Shown here: in pieces, positions 39,859 through 48,824 of the stretch | Position numbering within the stretch: the stretch's first letter is position 1 | Layout: each line of letters begins with the position of its first letter | From: Brevundimonas sp. | GTDB lineage: Bacteria; Pseudomonadota; Alphaproteobacteria; Caulobacterales; Caulobacteraceae | Direction of reading: 5' to 3' | NCBI RefSeq assembly: GCF_029945885.1 | Contig: NZ_JAQSDK010000002.1 | Coordinates: 297,114 to 361,113 of the forward strand | DNA: 64,000 bases | Notes under the pieces: model-generated | Database searches by the model: none | Told to the model about the DNA's origin: nothing | The model's input: the letters and a program-made list of their open reading frames with translations, nothing else | Program-made: the position numbers and the translations under genes

Positions 39859-40233
39859 TCAGGCGGGGCAGGGATGCTCTTCGGCCATCCATTCGCGGAT
39901 GGCCTGGGTCAGGCTGATGTTGCGGCGGGCGGCGGGAATGGCGTTGAGCCGACCCAGCAGCTGTTCCGGATTCACGGAGACCCGTTCCGGCATGCAGGTA
40001 GCCGGCCGGCGGCCAGCGGTGCGGGCGGCGGTCTCCTCGGTGCGGATCGCGGCGAAGCTGGCCCGCATTTCGGTCATCAGCCGCCGGGTATCGGCGCGCA
40101 GCAAGGCTGTGGGATTGCGCGGAATGCCATCGGCGGTGGTCAGGAACTGGCGGACGGTCATCTCGCGTGCCGCGACCGGGGTGGCGAGAAGGCCTGCGGC
40201 CAGCGCCAGGGCCAGCGATATCTTGCGGATCAT
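39859..40233 (-). CDS. Small exported protein, possible Rap1a/Tai-like fold
   Basis: A 124-residue periplasmic protein: signal peptide (LALALAAGLLATPVAA) and two Cys in the mature part (TCMPERVSVNPEQLLG, EEHPCPA). The segment NISLTQAIREWMAEEHPCP resembles the C-terminal element of Rap1a/Tai immunity-type proteins, but similarity is weak and there is no toxin nearby. It stands between dnaB and the ribosomal operon terminator. Confidence 0.65.
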   Translation of the reverse strand: MIRKISLALALAAGLLATPVAAREMTVRQFLTTADGIPRNPTALLRADTRRLMTEMRASFAAIRTEETAARTAGRRPATCMPERVSVNPEQLLGRLNAIPAARRNISLTQAIREWMAEEHPCPA

Positions 40234-40315
40234 GGGAATGTCCTGCGACTGATTGCGCAGTTTGCCAGCCGGATCATGGCCGGAAAAGGGCGTCGATCAC
40301 TGTCCGGTGGCCATG

Positions 40316-40344
40316 AAAAAGGGCGCACCCCGGAAGGTGCGCCC
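40316..40344 (-). terminator. Intrinsic terminator of the rpsF-rpsR-rplI operon
   Basis: GGGCGCACC (40321-40329) and GGTGCGCCC (40336-40344) form a 9-bp stem with a 6-base loop. Read on the minus strand it is followed by TTTTT (40320-40316). It lies 27 bases after the rplI stop, as expected for a factor-independent terminator. Confidence 0.9.
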
Positions 40345-40370
40345 TCTTCATCTTGCGGTCGCTGTAAGAC

Positions 40371-40955
40371 CTAGGCTTCCGAGCCCAGGCCGTCCTGCTG
40401 GCCGGCACCGCCGGCAACCATGTCGCGCGCCTGTTCGAGGGCCGCGGCGCGGTCCTCGTCATAGGCGGCCTTGATGACGTCTTCACCAGCGGCCTGACGC
40501 TCGGCTTCTTCGGCCGAACGCGCGATGTTGATCTTGACCTTGACCGAGACCTCGGCGTGCAGGCGAACCGGCACTTCGTGGACGCCCAGCGACTTGATCG
40601 GCGTGTTCAGCACGATCTGGCTGCGCTCGACCTTGCCGCCTTCGGCCGTGATGGCCTCGACAACATCGCGACCGCCGACCGAACCGTACAGCTGGCCCGT
40701 CTCGCCAGCCTGACGGATCATCACATAGGTCTGACCGTCGATCTTGGTGCCGATCTTGCCGGCCTCTTCCTTGTTCTTCTCGTTGCGGGCCTCGATGGCG
40801 ACGCGTTCGAGTTCGAAGGCTTTCAGGTTGTTGGACGTCGCGCGACGAGCCTTGTCGCGCGGCAGCAGGAAGTTACGAGCGAAGCCGTCCTTGACGGTCA
40901 CGACATCGCCGATGGCGCCGAGGTTATCGACGCGCTCGAGGAGAACGACCTTCAT
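40371..40955 (-). CDS. rplI: 50S ribosomal protein L9
   Basis: Structural protein that binds 23S rRNA. 194 residues: the N-domain [20 protein letters not shown] with [18 protein letters not shown], a connecting helix with Glu/Lys, and the C-domain. A Gly/Ala-rich acidic tail is longer than in E. coli (149 residues). It is the last gene of the operon; its ATG touches the rpsR stop (overlap of one base at 40955). Confidence 0.97.
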   Translation of the reverse strand: MKVVLLERVDNLGAIGDVVTVKDGFARNFLLPRDKARRATSNNLKAFELERVAIEARNEKNKEEAGKIGTKIDGQTYVMIRQAGETGQLYGSVGGRDVVEAITAEGGKVERSQIVLNTPIKSLGVHEVPVRLHAEVSVKVKINIARSAEEAERQAAGEDVIKAAYDEDRAAALEQARDMVAGGAGQQDGLGSEA

Positions 40956-41245
40956 TACTTCACCACATAGGGCAGGAGGGCCAGATAGCGGGCGCGCTTG
41001 ATGGCCTTGGCCAGTTCGCGTTGCTTGATCTGGGAAACAGCGGTGATGCGCGAGGGCACGATCTTGCCGCGTTCGGAGATGTAACGCTGCAGCAGCTTCA
41101 CATCCTTGTAATCGATCTTCGGCGCGCCTTCACCCGAGAACGGGCAAACCTTGCGGCGACGATAGAAGGGGCGACGGCCGGCAGCGCCGGAACCGGCGGG
41201 CGTGCCGGGCGTGGGCGCGCCGCGGGGAGCAGTCGTATCGGTCAT
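40955..41245 (-). CDS. rpsR: 30S ribosomal protein S18
   Basis: A 96-residue small-subunit protein. The core [40 protein letters not shown] and [20 protein letters not shown] is canonical. A ~27-residue Thr/Pro/Gly-rich N-terminal extension precedes it. It lies between rpsF (12 bases upstream) and rplI. Confidence 0.97.
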   Translation of the reverse strand: MTDTTAPRGAPTPGTPAGSGAAGRRPFYRRRKVCPFSGEGAPKIDYKDVKLLQRYISERGKIVPSRITAVSQIKQRELAKAIKRARYLALLPYVVK

Positions 41246-41257
41246 GATGCGCCTTCC

Positions 41258-41659
41258 TTATTCGGCTTCAGCGACGGCGGCCGCGGGGGCCTCGTCGGTG
41301 CGCGGGGTGCGCTCGCGTTCACGTTCACGCTCGCGTTCACGGCGGGCCAGCAGCGGCGACAGCTCGAGGTCGAGCTCCTCGACGCGGACGGTCAGCCAGC
41401 GCAGCACGTCTTCGTTGATCGACAGCTGACGTTCCACTTCGGCCATGGCGGCGGGCGGGCAGTCGACGGCGAGCAGCGAATAGTGCGCCTTGCGGTTCTT
41501 CTTGACCCGATAGGTCAGGTTGCGCAGACCCCAGTACTCGATCTTGGCGACGGAACCGCCGCCTTCCTCGATCAAGCCCTTGATGGTGTCGTTCAGCGCT
41601 TCGGCCTGTTGCGCGCTGATATCCTGGCGCGACATGACCGTGTGCTCGTAAAGAGCCAT
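41258..41659 (-). CDS. rpsF: 30S ribosomal protein S6
   Basis: A 133-residue protein that binds 16S rRNA together with S18. The core is canonical: [40 protein letters not shown]. The C-terminal tail carries an (Arg-Glu) repeat, [14 protein letters not shown], encoded by a short tandem DNA repeat, and ends in an Ala/Glu-rich stretch. It is the first gene of the operon. Confidence 0.97.
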   Translation of the reverse strand: MALYEHTVMSRQDISAQQAEALNDTIKGLIEEGGGSVAKIEYWGLRNLTYRVKKNRKAHYSLLAVDCPPAAMAEVERQLSINEDVLRWLTVRVEELDLELSPLLARRERERERERERTPRTDEAPAAAVAEAE

Positions 41660-41802
41660 GCGGTAGTCTCCCTTGTGGGCGTCGGCGTGAGGCAGACCGG
41701 GTTAAAGTCTGATCCCACGATGGCTCCTGCAGCGGCGGCCGGAATGACTTCCCGAACCCTTTGATGTTCCGCGACAGGACCGAAGCCCTGGAAAGCGGGC
41801 GC

Positions 41803-41830
41803 ATATAGGGGAAAAGGGGGGGCAGGGCAA
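41803..41830 (-). promoter_or_regulatory. rpsF: Candidate rpsF operon promoter
   Basis: On the minus strand TTGCCC (41830-41825) and TATATG (41808-41803) are spaced by 16 bases, about 140 bases before the rpsF start. The 16-bp spacer consists mostly of C and T runs. Pattern match only. Confidence 0.38.
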
Positions 41831-41904
41831 GGCGTTCGCGACTTGCCGCCTTCCGGGGTTTGTCCTACCGCTGCGCCCCTGATTCAACAGTTTGCGGACC
41901 GCCC

Positions 41905-42852
41905 ATGACCCTCGCCCTCCTGTTTCCCGGACAAGGCAGCCAGTCGGTCGGCATGGGCGTGGCCCTGGCCGACGCCTTCGCCAGCGCCCGCGAGGTCTAT
42001 GCCGAGATCGACGACGCCCTGGGCCAGAAGCTGGCCCTGCTGATGCGCGAGGGGCCCGAGGACCAGCTGACCCTGACCGAGAACGCCCAGCCGGCCCTGA
42101 TGGCGGTGTCGCTGGCCGCCGTGCGGGTGCTGAAGGTCGAGTTCGATATCGACGTGTCGCGCGCCGCCCTGGTCGCCGGCCATTCGCTGGGCGAATATTC
42201 GGCCCTTTGCGCCGCCGGGGCCCTGTCGCTGGCCGACACCGCCCGGTTGCTGAAGCTGCGCGGCCAGGCCATGCAGCGCGCCGTGCCCGTGGGGGCCGGG
42301 GCCATGGCCTCGCTGATCGGGCCGAAGACCGACCTGGCCCTGGCCGAGGCCGCTGCAAAGGCCGGGTCCGAAGTCGGCGTCTGCGTCGTCGCCAATGACA
42401 ACAATGCCGGCAATATCGTCATCTCCGGTGACAAGGCCGCCGTCGATCGCGCCATCGAGAAAGCCAAGGAACTGGGCGCGCGGGCCATTCCGCTGAACGT
42501 CTCGGCCCCGTTCCACTGCCCGCTGATGCAGCGCGCCGCCGACGAAATGGCCGAGGCCCTGTCCGGTGCCACCCTGCTGGGCCCGCGCGTGCCGGTGGTC
42601 GCCAATGTCACCGCCCGCCCCGAGACCGACCCCGAGACGATCCGCCGCCTGCTGGTCGAACAGGTCACCGGCCGCGTCCGCTGGCGCGAGAGCATGGAGT
42701 GGATGGCGGGTGAGGGTGGCATCACCCGCTTCGCCGAGATCGGCTCCGGCAAGGTCCTGACCGGCATGGCCAAACGCATCGCCCCGGACGCCGAGAGCGT
42801 GGCGCTGAACACGCCGGAAGATCTGGAAGCGTTCGCGAAGAGCGTTGGCTGA
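41905..42852 (+). CDS. fabD: Malonyl-CoA:acyl-carrier-protein transacylase
   Basis: Loads malonate onto ACP in fatty-acid synthesis. 315 residues: the N-terminal LLFPGQGSQSVGMG, active-site Ser in VAGHSLGEYSALCAAG, and FHCPLMQRAADEM with the second active-site His. I chose the ATG at 41905 because the extension to 41860 has no family similarity. It heads the fatty-acid block (fabD, fabG, acpP, fabF). Confidence 0.96.
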   Translation: MTLALLFPGQGSQSVGMGVALADAFASAREVYAEIDDALGQKLALLMREGPEDQLTLTENAQPALMAVSLAAVRVLKVEFDIDVSRAALVAGHSLGEYSALCAAGALSLADTARLLKLRGQAMQRAVPVGAGAMASLIGPKTDLALAEAAAKAGSEVGVCVVANDNNAGNIVISGDKAAVDRAIEKAKELGARAIPLNVSAPFHCPLMQRAADEMAEALSGATLLGPRVPVVANVTARPETDPETIRRLLVEQVTGRVRWRESMEWMAGEGGITRFAEIGSGKVLTGMAKRIAPDAESVALNTPEDLEAFAKSVG

Positions 42853-42863
42853 GGTCGGTTGCG

Positions 42864-43175
42864 ATGACGGTCTATGCTCAGGCGACGCTTCGGTCTGGGT
42901 TTGCGGTAATCGTTGGCCTGACCTGGGTGTCGTCAGTCTTTTGGCTACCGCCTTGGGCGATATTGCTCCTGATGGTCCCGGTGCTTTGGCTTGCCAACAA
43001 GGCTGCGACGCTTCCGTGTCCGCGTTGCCGTCGTGACGTGTTTTCATACCCACGGGCGGCTCGCCCGCCCTTTCCGCTTTCCGCTGGTGGGGAGCTTTCA
43101 GAAACAAGATCCTTGTGGCCGGTCAGAACGTGCAGGCATTGCGGCATGTCGCTAGACAGGGACTCTATGGAGTGA
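42864..43175 (+). CDS. Membrane protein with a C-terminal Cys4 zinc-ribbon-like motif
   Basis: A 103-residue protein: two hydrophobic segments (about 10-30 and 30-48), then PCPRCRRDVFSYP and, after ~35 residues, RTCRHCGMSLD. The CxxC pair of pairs suggests a zinc ribbon. Function unknown. By eye its base composition is less GC-rich than its neighbours. It lies 11 bases after fabD and ends 5 bases before fabG, an unusual position inside a fatty-acid gene run. Confidence 0.65.
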   Translation: MTVYAQATLRSGFAVIVGLTWVSSVFWLPPWAILLLMVPVLWLANKAATLPCPRCRRDVFSYPRAARPPFPLSAGGELSETRSLWPVRTCRHCGMSLDRDSME

Positions 43176-43180
43176 ATCAA

Positions 43181-43921
43181 ATGTTCAATCTCACCGGAAA
43201 AACCGCCCTCGTCACCGGGGCCACCGGCGGCATCGGCGGGGCCATCGCCCGGTCCCTGCACGCCCGGGGCGCGACCGTCGTCCTGTCCGGCACCCGTGAG
43301 GCGGTGCTGCACGACCTGGCGAAGGACCTCGGCGAGCGTGCCTTCGCCGCCGCCGCCAACCTGTCGGATCCCGACTCGGTCGACGGCCTGGTCGCCCGGG
43401 CGGAAGAAGTGGCCGGCGCGCCGCTCGACATCCTCGTCGCCAACGCCGGCATCACGAAGGACGGCCTGCTGATGCGGATGAAGGACGAGGATTTCCAGTC
43501 GGTCATCACCGTCAATCTGGAATCCTATTTCCGTCTGTCGCGCGCGGCGATGAAGGGGATGATGAAGCGCCGCTCCGGCCGGATCATCGGCATCACCTCG
43601 ATCGTCGGCGTCACCGGCAACCCCGGCCAGACCAACTATGCCGCCTCCAAGGCCGGCATGATCGGCTTCTCCAAGTCGCTGGCGCAGGAGGTCGGCAGCC
43701 GCGGCATCACGGTGAATTGTATCGCCCCCGGCTTCATCGCCTCGCCGATGACCGATGTGCTGAATGACGCCCAGCGCGAGACCATCCTGAAAAACATCCC
43801 GGCCGGCCGCCTCGGCACCGGTGACGAGATCGCCGCCGCCGCCGTCTATCTGGCCTCGGACGAAGCCGCCTACGTCACGGGGCAGACCCTGCACGTGAAC
43901 GGCGGCATGGCGATGATCTGA
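43181..43921 (+). CDS. fabG: 3-oxoacyl-ACP reductase
   Basis: NADPH-dependent reduction of 3-oxoacyl-ACP. 246 residues: LVTGATGGIGGAIARSLHAR (cofactor loop), NAGITKDGLLMRM, and the triad region TSIVGVTGNPGQTNYAASKAG (Ser, Tyr, Lys). The C-terminus HVNGGMAMI is typical of FabG. Chosen start at 43181; a longer frame overlaps the preceding gene. Its TGA overlaps the ATG of the next gene. Confidence 0.96.
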   Translation: MFNLTGKTALVTGATGGIGGAIARSLHARGATVVLSGTREAVLHDLAKDLGERAFAAAANLSDPDSVDGLVARAEEVAGAPLDILVANAGITKDGLLMRMKDEDFQSVITVNLESYFRLSRAAMKGMMKRRSGRIIGITSIVGVTGNPGQTNYAASKAGMIGFSKSLAQEVGSRGITVNCIAPGFIASPMTDVLNDAQRETILKNIPAGRLGTGDEIAAAAVYLASDEAAYVTGQTLHVNGGMAMI

Positions 43922-44115
43922 TGCTGGCCCTCCGCCTCCTCGCCACCATCCTCAGCGGCCCGCTGCTGCTGATCGGCATCATCTGGGTGCTGCAGGGGCT
44001 CAACATCCTGCCGGGCAGTTTCATGACCGGCCAGATCATCTGGGCCGTCTACGGGGCCCCGATGGCCCTGGTCGGCGGCGGGCTGGTCTGGTGGGTCAAC
44101 CGCCCCCGCCGCTGA
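43921..44115 (+). CDS. Small two-pass membrane protein
   Basis: A 64-residue protein with two hydrophobic segments (about 3-24 and 36-56) and a basic end NRPRR. It is translationally coupled to fabG (overlap TGATG). I have no family name; its role is unknown. Confidence 0.7.
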   Translation: MLALRLLATILSGPLLLIGIIWVLQGLNILPGSFMTGQIIWAVYGAPMALVGGGLVWWVNRPRR

Positions 44116-44292
44116 ACGCCGATCACGATCAAACCCTGCATCGACTCTTCCCCCGGGGGAAGGCTGTGCTAAAGGGCGGTGACGCAACCGGCTGCGCGGC
44201 CTCTTTGGGCTTGCGCGACCGGCGCTGTCGTGGGACGGCAATCGCGAAGACAAACGCTGGTGCCGAGGCACCATAACGAAGGCAGAGACCCC
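44116..44292. other. Intergenic region before acpP with a 16-bp palindrome
   Basis: 177 bp that should carry the acpP promoter. A perfect 16-bp palindrome (CTTCCCCCGGGGGAAG, 44147-44162) is followed by GCTAAA (44168-44173), which resembles the -10 element of alphaproteobacterial promoters. No gene or RNA is apparent. Confidence 0.55.
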
Positions 44293-44532
44293 ATGTCCGA
44301 CACCCTGGAACGCGTTCGCAAGATCGTCATCGACCATCTGGACGCCGATCCCGAAAAAGTCGTCGAAAAGGCCAGCTTCATTGACGATTTGGGCGCTGAC
44401 TCGCTCGACAACGTCGAACTGGTCATGGCTTTCGAGGAAGAATTCGACATCGAGATCCCGGATGATGCCGCCGAGCACATCCAGACCGTCGGCGACGCCG
44501 TGAAATTCATCGACGGCAAACTCGCCGGCTGA
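44293..44532 (+). CDS. acpP: Acyl carrier protein
   Basis: A 79-residue acidic carrier for the growing acyl chain. The phosphopantetheine site is Ser37 in [20 protein letters not shown]. The start at 44293 gives [20 protein letters not shown]. Isolated by 177 bp upstream, it likely has its own promoter; fabF follows by 105 bases. Confidence 0.97.
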   Translation: MSDTLERVRKIVIDHLDADPEKVVEKASFIDDLGADSLDNVELVMAFEEEFDIEIPDDAAEHIQTVGDAVKFIDGKLAG

Positions 44533-44637
44533 CCCTCGGTCAACTGACGGTTTCAGTGGCCGCCGTGGTGCGCCCCTAGCGGGCACGCCCGGCGGCCATT
44601 ACTGTTTCTGGGCACGGATTCTGTTGAAGGAGCGCCC

Positions 44638-45918
44638 ATGCGCCGCGTTGTAGTCACCGGTCTCGGCCTGCTCACCCCGCTTGGCGCGGGTGTTGAGCAT
44701 AATTGGCAGGGAATCCGCGACGGTCGCTCCGGCATCGGTCCGATCACCAATTTCGACGTCGAGGGCTGGGGCTGCACCATTGCCGGCGAGATTCCGTCGG
44801 TGGACGGTCGCGGCGGCGGGGCTCCCGGCCAGCCGGGGGTGTTCGACCACGAACAGGTCATGTCGCCCAAGGACCGCAAACGGGTCGACGACTTCATCGT
44901 CTATGCCATCGCCGCCGCCGACGAGGCCCTGGCCGACGCCGGCTGGAAGCCCGAGAGCGCCGAGGACCAGGAACGCACCGGCGTCATGGTCGGCTCCGGC
45001 ATCGGCGGTCTCGGCCCCATCGCCGACACCGCCATCATCCTCAAGGAACAGGGGCCGCGCCGGGTCAGCCCCTTCTTCATTCCCTCGGCCCTGATCAACC
45101 TGACTTCGGGCCAGATCTCGATCCGCCACGGGCTGAAGGGGCCGAACCATTCCGTCGTCACCGCCTGCGCCACCGGGGCCCATGCCATCGGCGACGCGGC
45201 CCGGATGATCGCCCTGGACGACGCCGATGTGATGGTCGCGGGCGGGGCCGAGAGCTCGATCGTGCCGATCGGCATCGCCGGCTTCCTGGCCTGCAAGGCC
45301 CTGTGCACCGCCTTCAACGACGCGCCCGAGAAGGCCAGCCGTCCCTATGACAGGGACCATGCGGGCTTCGTCATGGGCGAGGGGGCCGGCATCATGGTGC
45401 TCGAGGAATACGAGCACGCCAAGGCCCGCGGCGCGAAGATCTATGCCGAGGTGGTCGGCTACGGCATGAGCGGCGACGCCTATCACATCACCGCTCCGTC
45501 CGAGGATGGGGAGGGCGGGCTGCGGGCCATGAAGGCGGCGCTGAAGCGGGCCGGGATGCAGCCCTCGGACCTCGACTATATCAATGCCCACGGCACCTCG
45601 ACCATGGCCGACTGGATCGAGCTGCGCGCGATCGAGCGGCTGGTCGGCGACCATGCGTCGAACCTGGCCGTCTCCTCGACCAAGTCGATGACCGGCCATC
45701 TGCTGGGGGCCGCCGGGGCCATCGAATCGATCTTCTGCGTGCTGGCGATCCGCGACCAGGTCGCGCCGCCGACGATCAATCTGGACAATCCCGAGCACGA
45801 GACCGCCATCGACCTGGTCCCGCACAAGGGCAAGGACCGGAAAATTGATGTCGCCATGTCCAACAGCTTCGGTTTCGGCGGCACCAATGCCTCGGTCATC
45901 TTCCGGAAGGTCGACTAG
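44638..45918 (+). CDS. fabF: 3-oxoacyl-ACP synthase II
   Basis: Condensing enzyme of fatty-acid elongation. 426 residues; the catalytic Cys is in SVVTACATGAHAIGDAARMI, and the two His are in NAHGTSTMADWIEL and STKSMTGHLLGAAGA. The end SNSFGFGGTNASVIF is standard. It has AAGGAG just before the ATG at 44638. mltG begins directly at the next base. Confidence 0.97.
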   Translation: MRRVVVTGLGLLTPLGAGVEHNWQGIRDGRSGIGPITNFDVEGWGCTIAGEIPSVDGRGGGAPGQPGVFDHEQVMSPKDRKRVDDFIVYAIAAADEALADAGWKPESAEDQERTGVMVGSGIGGLGPIADTAIILKEQGPRRVSPFFIPSALINLTSGQISIRHGLKGPNHSVVTACATGAHAIGDAARMIALDDADVMVAGGAESSIVPIGIAGFLACKALCTAFNDAPEKASRPYDRDHAGFVMGEGAGIMVLEEYEHAKARGAKIYAEVVGYGMSGDAYHITAPSEDGEGGLRAMKAALKRAGMQPSDLDYINAHGTSTMADWIELRAIERLVGDHASNLAVSSTKSMTGHLLGAAGAIESIFCVLAIRDQVAPPTINLDNPEHETAIDLVPHKGKDRKIDVAMSNSFGFGGTNASVIFRKVD

Positions 45919-47082
45919 ATGGCCGCCGGTCCGTCGGCCCCACCCAGGGGGGGGCGCTCCGGCCTGATGGTCGGTCTGCTGGCCGCCTCGGCCACCTTCA
46001 GCCTGTTCCTGATCGCCGGTCTGGCCTGGGGCTGGAGTGTCTTCTACGCGCCCGGTCCGGCCGCCGCCCAGGGCGATACCACCATCGTCACCCTGCCCAG
46101 CGGCTCGGGCGTTCCGGCCATCGCCGCCACCCTGAAACGGGCCGGGGTGATCCGTTCGACCGACATGTTCAAGGCGGCGGTCAGCCTGACCGGGGCCGAC
46201 CGCAAGCTGCGCGCCGGGGAATATCAGGTACCGTCGCGGGCCTCGCTGCGCTCGGTCATCATCCTGCTGGTCGAGGGGCGGGTGGTGCGCCACTACCTGA
46301 CCCTGCCCGAGGGCTGGTCGTCGGCCCAGGCCGTCGACATCCTGAATCGCCAGCCGATCCTGACCGGTGAGGTCGAGGTCCCGGCCGAGGGCAGTCTGTG
46401 GCCCGACACCTATGAGATCAGCCGCGGCGAGACCCGCGCCGCCGTCATCGCCCGGATGCAGCGCGCCCGCGACCGCAACCTGGCCCGGCTGTGGGACCTG
46501 CGCAGCCCCAATTCCGTGGTCACCTCGCCGGAAGAGGCCATGATCCTGGCCTCGATCGTCGAAAAGGAGACCGGCATCGCCTCGGAACGCCCGCGCGTCG
46601 CCGCCGCCTTCTCCAACCGGCTGCGGCTGGGCATGCGGCTCGAGAGCGACCCGACCATCGTCTATGGCATCACCCGGGGCCGGCCGCTGGGCCGGGGCAT
46701 CCGCCGTTCCGAACTGGACCGCCAGACGCCGTGGAACACCTATCAGATCGACGGCCTGCCGCCGACGCCGATCGCCAACCCCGGCGAGGAGGCCCTGGCC
46801 GCCGTGCTCAACCCGCCGCGCAGTGACGAACTGTTCTTCGTCGCCGACGGCACCGGCGGTCACGCCTTCGCCCGCACCTATCCCGAACACCTCGCCAATG
46901 TCGCCCGCTGGCGCGCCATCGAACGCGAAAAGGCCGGCCTGCCGCCGGTGGTTGTCGTCCCCGAGGTCGCGTCGGATGTTGCCCCTGACGCCGCCCCTGG
47001 AGCCGCCGCCTCGGGTACCGGCGTCGCGGTGATCACCGTCAACCCGACTCCGCCCGCCCGCCCGGCCCTGGCCGTACGATGA
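45919..47082 (+). CDS. mltG: Endolytic murein transglycosylase MltG
   Basis: Inner-membrane glycosidase that terminates nascent glycan strands. 387 residues: a membrane segment (about 16-40), a LysM-like N-domain, and the catalytic YceG region with the Glu in LASIVEKETGIASERPRVAA, then FSNRLRLGMRLESDPTIVYG, and IANPGEEALAAVLNP. An Ala/Pro-rich tail follows. The start codon abuts fabF, and yicC overlaps the stop (ATGA). Confidence 0.94.
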   Translation: MAAGPSAPPRGGRSGLMVGLLAASATFSLFLIAGLAWGWSVFYAPGPAAAQGDTTIVTLPSGSGVPAIAATLKRAGVIRSTDMFKAAVSLTGADRKLRAGEYQVPSRASLRSVIILLVEGRVVRHYLTLPEGWSSAQAVDILNRQPILTGEVEVPAEGSLWPDTYEISRGETRAAVIARMQRARDRNLARLWDLRSPNSVVTSPEEAMILASIVEKETGIASERPRVAAAFSNRLRLGMRLESDPTIVYGITRGRPLGRGIRRSELDRQTPWNTYQIDGLPPTPIANPGEEALAAVLNPPRSDELFFVADGTGGHAFARTYPEHLANVARWRAIEREKAGLPPVVVVPEVASDVAPDAAPGAAASGTGVAVITVNPTPPARPALAVR

Positions 47083-47978
47083 CCGGGATATCCGGCATGA
47101 CCGGCTTCGGTCGCGCCGACGGGGCACAGGACGGCTGGAGCTGGTCGGTCGAGGCCCGGTCGGTCAATGGCCGCACCCTCGACATCCGCTTTCGGGGTCC
47201 GCCCGGCTTCGACAGTCTGGAACGGCTGGCCCGGGCCTCTGCCCAGGCCCGGCTCGGCCGGGGTCAGGTCACGGTCGGCCTTCAGGCCAAGCGGCTGGAG
47301 AGCGGCACCCCGACCGTGCGGGTCAACCAGGCGGTGCTGGACCACTATCTGATCCTCGCCAACGCCCTGGCCGAACAGGGTACCACCCCGCCCAGCGCCG
47401 ACGGCCTGCTGGCCCTGCGCGGCGTGCTGGAGATCCCGGAAGAGGTCGAGGACCCCGAGGCCCGCGCCGCCGTCGAGGCCGCCATGGCCCTGACCATCGA
47501 CGCCGCCCTCGACGCCCTGAAGCTGTCGCGCGAGCGGGAAGGGGCCCAGCTGCTGCCGGTCCTGACCGGCTTCGTCGACCGCATCGCCGCCCTGACCGCC
47601 GAGGCCGCCGTCCGGGCCGACGAGCAGACCACCGCCGTGCGCGAGCGATTCGCCCGCCGCATGACCGACCTGGCCCCGAATCCCAGCGAGGCGGGGGCCC
47701 CCGGCCTGGCCGACCGGATCGTGCTGGAAGCTGCCGCCCTGGCCGCCCGCGCCGACGTCCGTGAGGAGCTGGATCGCCTCACCGCCCACGTCGCCTCGGC
47801 CCGCACCCTGTTGCACCAACCCCCCGCCGGCCGGAAACTCGACTTCCTGACCCAGGAATTCATGCGCGAGGCCAACACCCTGTGCGCCAAATCGGCTACC
47901 ACGGCGCTCACCGCCACCGGACTCGAACTGAAGGCGGTGATCGAACAGCTGCGTGAACAGGTCCAGAATGTCGAATGA
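47079..47978 (+). CDS. yicC: YicC family protein
   Basis: A 299-residue protein of the YicC family, linked to RNA decay and stationary-phase survival. The N-terminus MTGFGRADGAQDGWSWSVEA, NGRTLDIRFRGPPGF, and the C-terminal DUF1732 part (DVREELDRLTAHVASARTLL, KLDFLTQEFMREANTLCAKS) are clear. The start is uncertain: ATG at 47079 (overlapping the mltG stop) or at 47097, which gives the more common MTGFGR beginning. gmk overlaps its end by 11 bases, as in many genomes. Confidence 0.92.
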   Translation: MTGISGMTGFGRADGAQDGWSWSVEARSVNGRTLDIRFRGPPGFDSLERLARASAQARLGRGQVTVGLQAKRLESGTPTVRVNQAVLDHYLILANALAEQGTTPPSADGLLALRGVLEIPEEVEDPEARAAVEAAMALTIDAALDALKLSREREGAQLLPVLTGFVDRIAALTAEAAVRADEQTTAVRERFARRMTDLAPNPSEAGAPGLADRIVLEAAALAARADVREELDRLTAHVASARTLLHQPPAGRKLDFLTQEFMREANTLCAKSATTALTATGLELKAVIEQLREQVQNVE

Positions 47979-48609
47979 ACGCACGCCCCGCCGGGGCGTC
48001 CTCCTGATCGTCGCCAGTCCCTCCGGGGCCGGCAAGACCTCGCTCTGCCGCCGGCTGATGGCCGACCACGGCGGGCTGGAGCTGTCGGTGTCGATGACCA
48101 CCCGCGGCATCCGCCCCGGCGAGGTCGCCGACCGCGACTATCATTTCGTCGACGAGGCCGAGTTCCAGCGCCTGATCGACCAGGACGCCTTCCTGGAATG
48201 GGCCGATGTGCACGGGGCCCGCTACGGCAGCCCGCGCGCCCCGATCGACCGGGCCCTGTCCGAGGGCCGCGACGTCCTGTTCGACATCGACTGGCAGGGG
48301 GCCCGCGACATCGCCGAAAAATGCCCGCACGACGCCGTTCGCGTCTTCATCCTGCCGCCCAGTCTGGAGGAGCTGCGCCGCCGTCTGGTGACCCGCTCCC
48401 AGGACGCCGAGGACGTGATCGAACGCCGCATCCAGAACGCCAAGGGCGAGATCGAACACTGCGACGCGTTCGACTACGTCTTCGTCAATGACGATTTCGA
48501 CCGCTCCTACGCCGAGCTGGCCCACATCTACCATGCCGAACGCTCCAAACAGTCGCGCAACATCTGGCTCAAGGGCTACCGCCAGGCCCTGCTGAACGAG
48601 GCGGTCTAG
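47968..48609 (+). CDS. gmk: Guanylate kinase
   Basis: Phosphorylates GMP to GDP, completing the route fed by guaA and guaB elsewhere in this window. 213 residues: P-loop IVASPSGAGKTSLCRRL, GMP-binding SVSMTTRGIRPGEVADRDYHF, and VDEAEFQRLIDQDAFLEW. Last gene of the mltG-yicC-gmk overlapping run. Confidence 0.97.
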   Translation: MSNERTPRRGVLLIVASPSGAGKTSLCRRLMADHGGLELSVSMTTRGIRPGEVADRDYHFVDEAEFQRLIDQDAFLEWADVHGARYGSPRAPIDRALSEGRDVLFDIDWQGARDIAEKCPHDAVRVFILPPSLEELRRRLVTRSQDAEDVIERRIQNAKGEIEHCDAFDYVFVNDDFDRSYAELAHIYHAERSKQSRNIWLKGYRQALLNEAV

Positions 48610-48824
48610 AGCCGCAGCGACGTCAGGGCGCTCCTTCCTGTTTGCATGGGGAGGGCGACCGCGTCGCGGTCGAGGGGCGACGCGACCCGACGGGCGAAAT
48701 GGACTCCGGAAAAACCGGGTGCAGGGAGTCCAACGGCTGCGGTCCGATGTCTGGATTTCCGGGCAGTGTCTTCAGATCCTTGATGTTCGCGTCAGCGGTG
48801 GCGAGCCGTTTCAGCGGGTCGCGG
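48610..48824. repeat. Intergenic region with palindromic repeats
   Basis: 215 bp after gmk. Bases 48631-48690 carry a copy of the palindrome family also at 8120 and 11027 (CTCCTTCCTGTTTGCATGGGGAGGG, shown here as CTCC / GGGGAGGGCGACCG, then CGCGGTCGAGGGGCG). A second stem is formed by GGACTCC (48701-48707) and GGAGTCC (48725-48731). No gene is supported here. Confidence 0.6.

Noticed and set aside
37772..40252. An 826-codon plus-strand frame across alr, dnaB and the small exported gene
   Set aside because: The minus-strand frames encode unmistakable Alr and DnaB; the plus-strand product is Gln/Arg/Gly/His-rich filler.
41305..41345. Short tandem repeat considered as a CRISPR-like array
   Set aside because: Units are 6 bp without spacers and lie in rpsF coding sequence.
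44599..47127. An 842-codon minus-strand frame across fabF and mltG
   Set aside because: Antisense to two well-identified genes; same composition effect.
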